This document shows, piece after piece, positions 62,446-64,000 of a stretch of 64,000 nt of DNA; position 1 is the first letter of the stretch; every line of letters starts with the position of its first letter. Origin of the DNA: Sipunculus nudus. Taxonomy: Eukaryota > Annelida > Sipuncula > Golfingiida > Sipunculidae. The notes under the pieces were generated by a model, which saw nothing but the letters and a program-made list of their open reading frames with translations, searched no databases and was not told the DNA's origin. Made by a program: the position numbers and the translations under genes. The DNA is taken from positions 48,278,456 to 48,342,455 of the forward strand of contig CM049318.1 of NCBI GenBank assembly GCA_026874595.1, written 5' to 3'.

Positions 62446-64000
62446 TCTGTATAGAGCAAGGATGAACAATTTGATACGAATGACATGTAAAAAAAATAGC
62501 TGTCTGGCTTTCATGCTTGAAATGCACATGTTAAGGCATACACATAATCCAGAAGTCTTAACTGATCCACCTAGAGAGCTGCCATAGATTTGTAGCCAAA
62601 TTTCTGACCCCACTGGGCAAGCCCCAAGCAAATCACTTGGATTTTCAAGTAGCTGAATATGGTCAAAGTATTAATTATCATTGGGATTTCATCACCTTGT
62701 GATCCATATTTCCTTTACTGCAAATAATTCAACCTCATGTTTAATATTTTAGAAACCTTTGTTTTTTTTACAGGACCATTTTCAATATTTTTCAGGGTAA
62801 TTATCTGAGGTTCTATATAAGCCTCACATTTTTTCCTTTGGGGCACTGGTAGTGTACGAGGATTGTTACCAAACTAGAATCGTGACATCATGTGACCATT
62901 ACTGACTGATGCAGGATTAACTATTACAATTTATGCTGATCCGAAATGATGGTTTGCTGACTGTGTAATGACTGATTAACAAGTATAGACATAGAATTTG
63001 CTGTTTTTGCTATTAGCAAATTATCAAAAACTTTAACTGTTTTTAAATGGATTTATAGGAACATGAATTTTTTCATTTAGATATTTACAGTGATCTTTTT
63101 TTGTGAGGGTAAAGTCTATGACATACTTTTGGGTTCCTATTTGAACCATGATTTTCTCCATGAATCATTAACCTGTGCTGACCTAACCTGGTTCACCTCT
63201 CTTCTTGACATGTAACAAAGCATTTAAAGTATTCTGAGTGCACACAAAGAAACATGCCAAGGGAATGCAAACTCCTGTGTCAAAATTCACAACTACCTTA
63301 AGTACATTCATAATTTATTCCTCAGATGCTGAAGTCTATTTAACATCTGTTATCACAGAGCAGTCAGGTCAGCTGACACCCCATATCAAAACCCCTCCCT
63401 AACAACATCCAGAGTCAAGGCATCTGGGAACACACCCTCCCCCTCTAGACATGCACTAAGGGACATGTGGACATTGGCTTTATTAGCATATTCTATTGTG
63501 CATCTGACTTTGATGCATGGACAATTAGTGCCTGAGAGCACCAGACCTCTACAGTTCTCACACGTTATGTCTTTCACCTCATGTAGTTTTAATACTACAT
63601 AACCTAGTATAAACAATTTTAAAGTTTTCTTAGATCTTTTAAGTTTTGAATTTTGGATTACTTTAAATTTTTTTTATAATCTGACAAATAGTCACAAATG
63701 TTATCATTTCAAAATGTGTTTATTTTGTAAAATCCTTTGCAAATTTATTTCCATAAGAATTGTGTGTCTAATTTTTATCTCAAAGGATTCTGAAAAAAAT
63801 TATTTCAACAATTAAAGCTAGTTTTTATACAAATTTTGTTCAGAATTTTACATGTTATTTATATAAATATTATAATCATGTATTTTCAACATTTTCTGCC
63901 AAACACCTGTAGATCTGTCAGACCTCAATGAATTGCCCTATATACAATTTTCAAACATTCAATAAGACTGCTTGAGAAATTTGCTTTAATATGTGATTTG
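62446..64000. other. Upstream intron to window end, nothing recognised
   Basis: AT-rich. The minus-strand open frame at 63386-63616 has several cysteines (ITCENCRGLVLSGTNCPC) but no recognised domain and no convincing splice context. The end of the window is inside the gene or its upstream region. Confidence 0.35.

Noticed and set aside
63386-63616. Cysteine-containing 76-residue product
   Set aside because: No known domain spacing of the cysteines and no convincing splice sites around it.

Overview
The window is AT-rich animal nuclear DNA with large introns and very many tandem, foldback and short non-autonomous mobile repeats. Bivalve-type repeats (tandem core, then a short microsatellite, then a 3' hairpin; 'tgaccttgacctttgacc' cores) suggest a marine mollusc, probably a bivalve or gastropod. 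That is an inference from repeat style and cannot be settled from this window alone.

Only one gene is firmly supported. It is a PARD3/Par-3 (Bazooka) cell-polarity scaffold on the minus strand. I could place ten coding exons between 45235 and 2349, and their phases join without conflict into 546 codons. They cover part of the N-terminal CR1 oligomerisation domain, the linker with a 14-3-3-type RRGSEP site, PDZ1 and PDZ2. The first exon (the start of CR1) lies beyond 64000 or was not recognised. PDZ3 and the C-terminal region lie beyond position 1. The intron at 18102-45130 is about 27 kb and holds most of the mobile elements.

Layout from low to high coordinate: 1-3760 PDZ2 exons and introns; 3743-7862 a 48-bp minisatellite that is a serial copy of the PDZ2 exon's own 3' splice site, split by a 2.4-kb pearl/HINE-like insertion that contains a second element; 8663-12433 the inter-PDZ linker, PDZ1 and linker exons, with a tRNA-like SINE; 13-17 kb repeat remnants around one exon; 17894-18101 an exon; 18.9-21.1 kb a hAT-type MITE inside a foldback element, then a 29-bp array; 21.9-24 kb core-repeat elements; 24.8-26.3 kb small foldbacks; 27.6-31.8 kb a hAT-like element with two other elements nested in it, one carrying a 5S rRNA-like segment; 33.7-38.9 kb a foldback element between 1.3-kb direct duplicates; 42-44 kb and 45.6-46.3 kb two more foldbacks on either side of the CR1 exon; 47-64 kb first-intron sequence with 42-bp, 40-bp and 50-bp arrays and a further core-repeat element.

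The most striking observation is the splice-site-derived minisatellite. About 35 near-identical decoy 3' splice sites lie upstream of the real one. Also notable are a set of foldback elements that share one terminus (TGTCAAGGCCCAGAT type) but have arms built from different self-complementary words, and the palindrome GGTGGCGCCACC, which recurs in several otherwise different core-repeat families.
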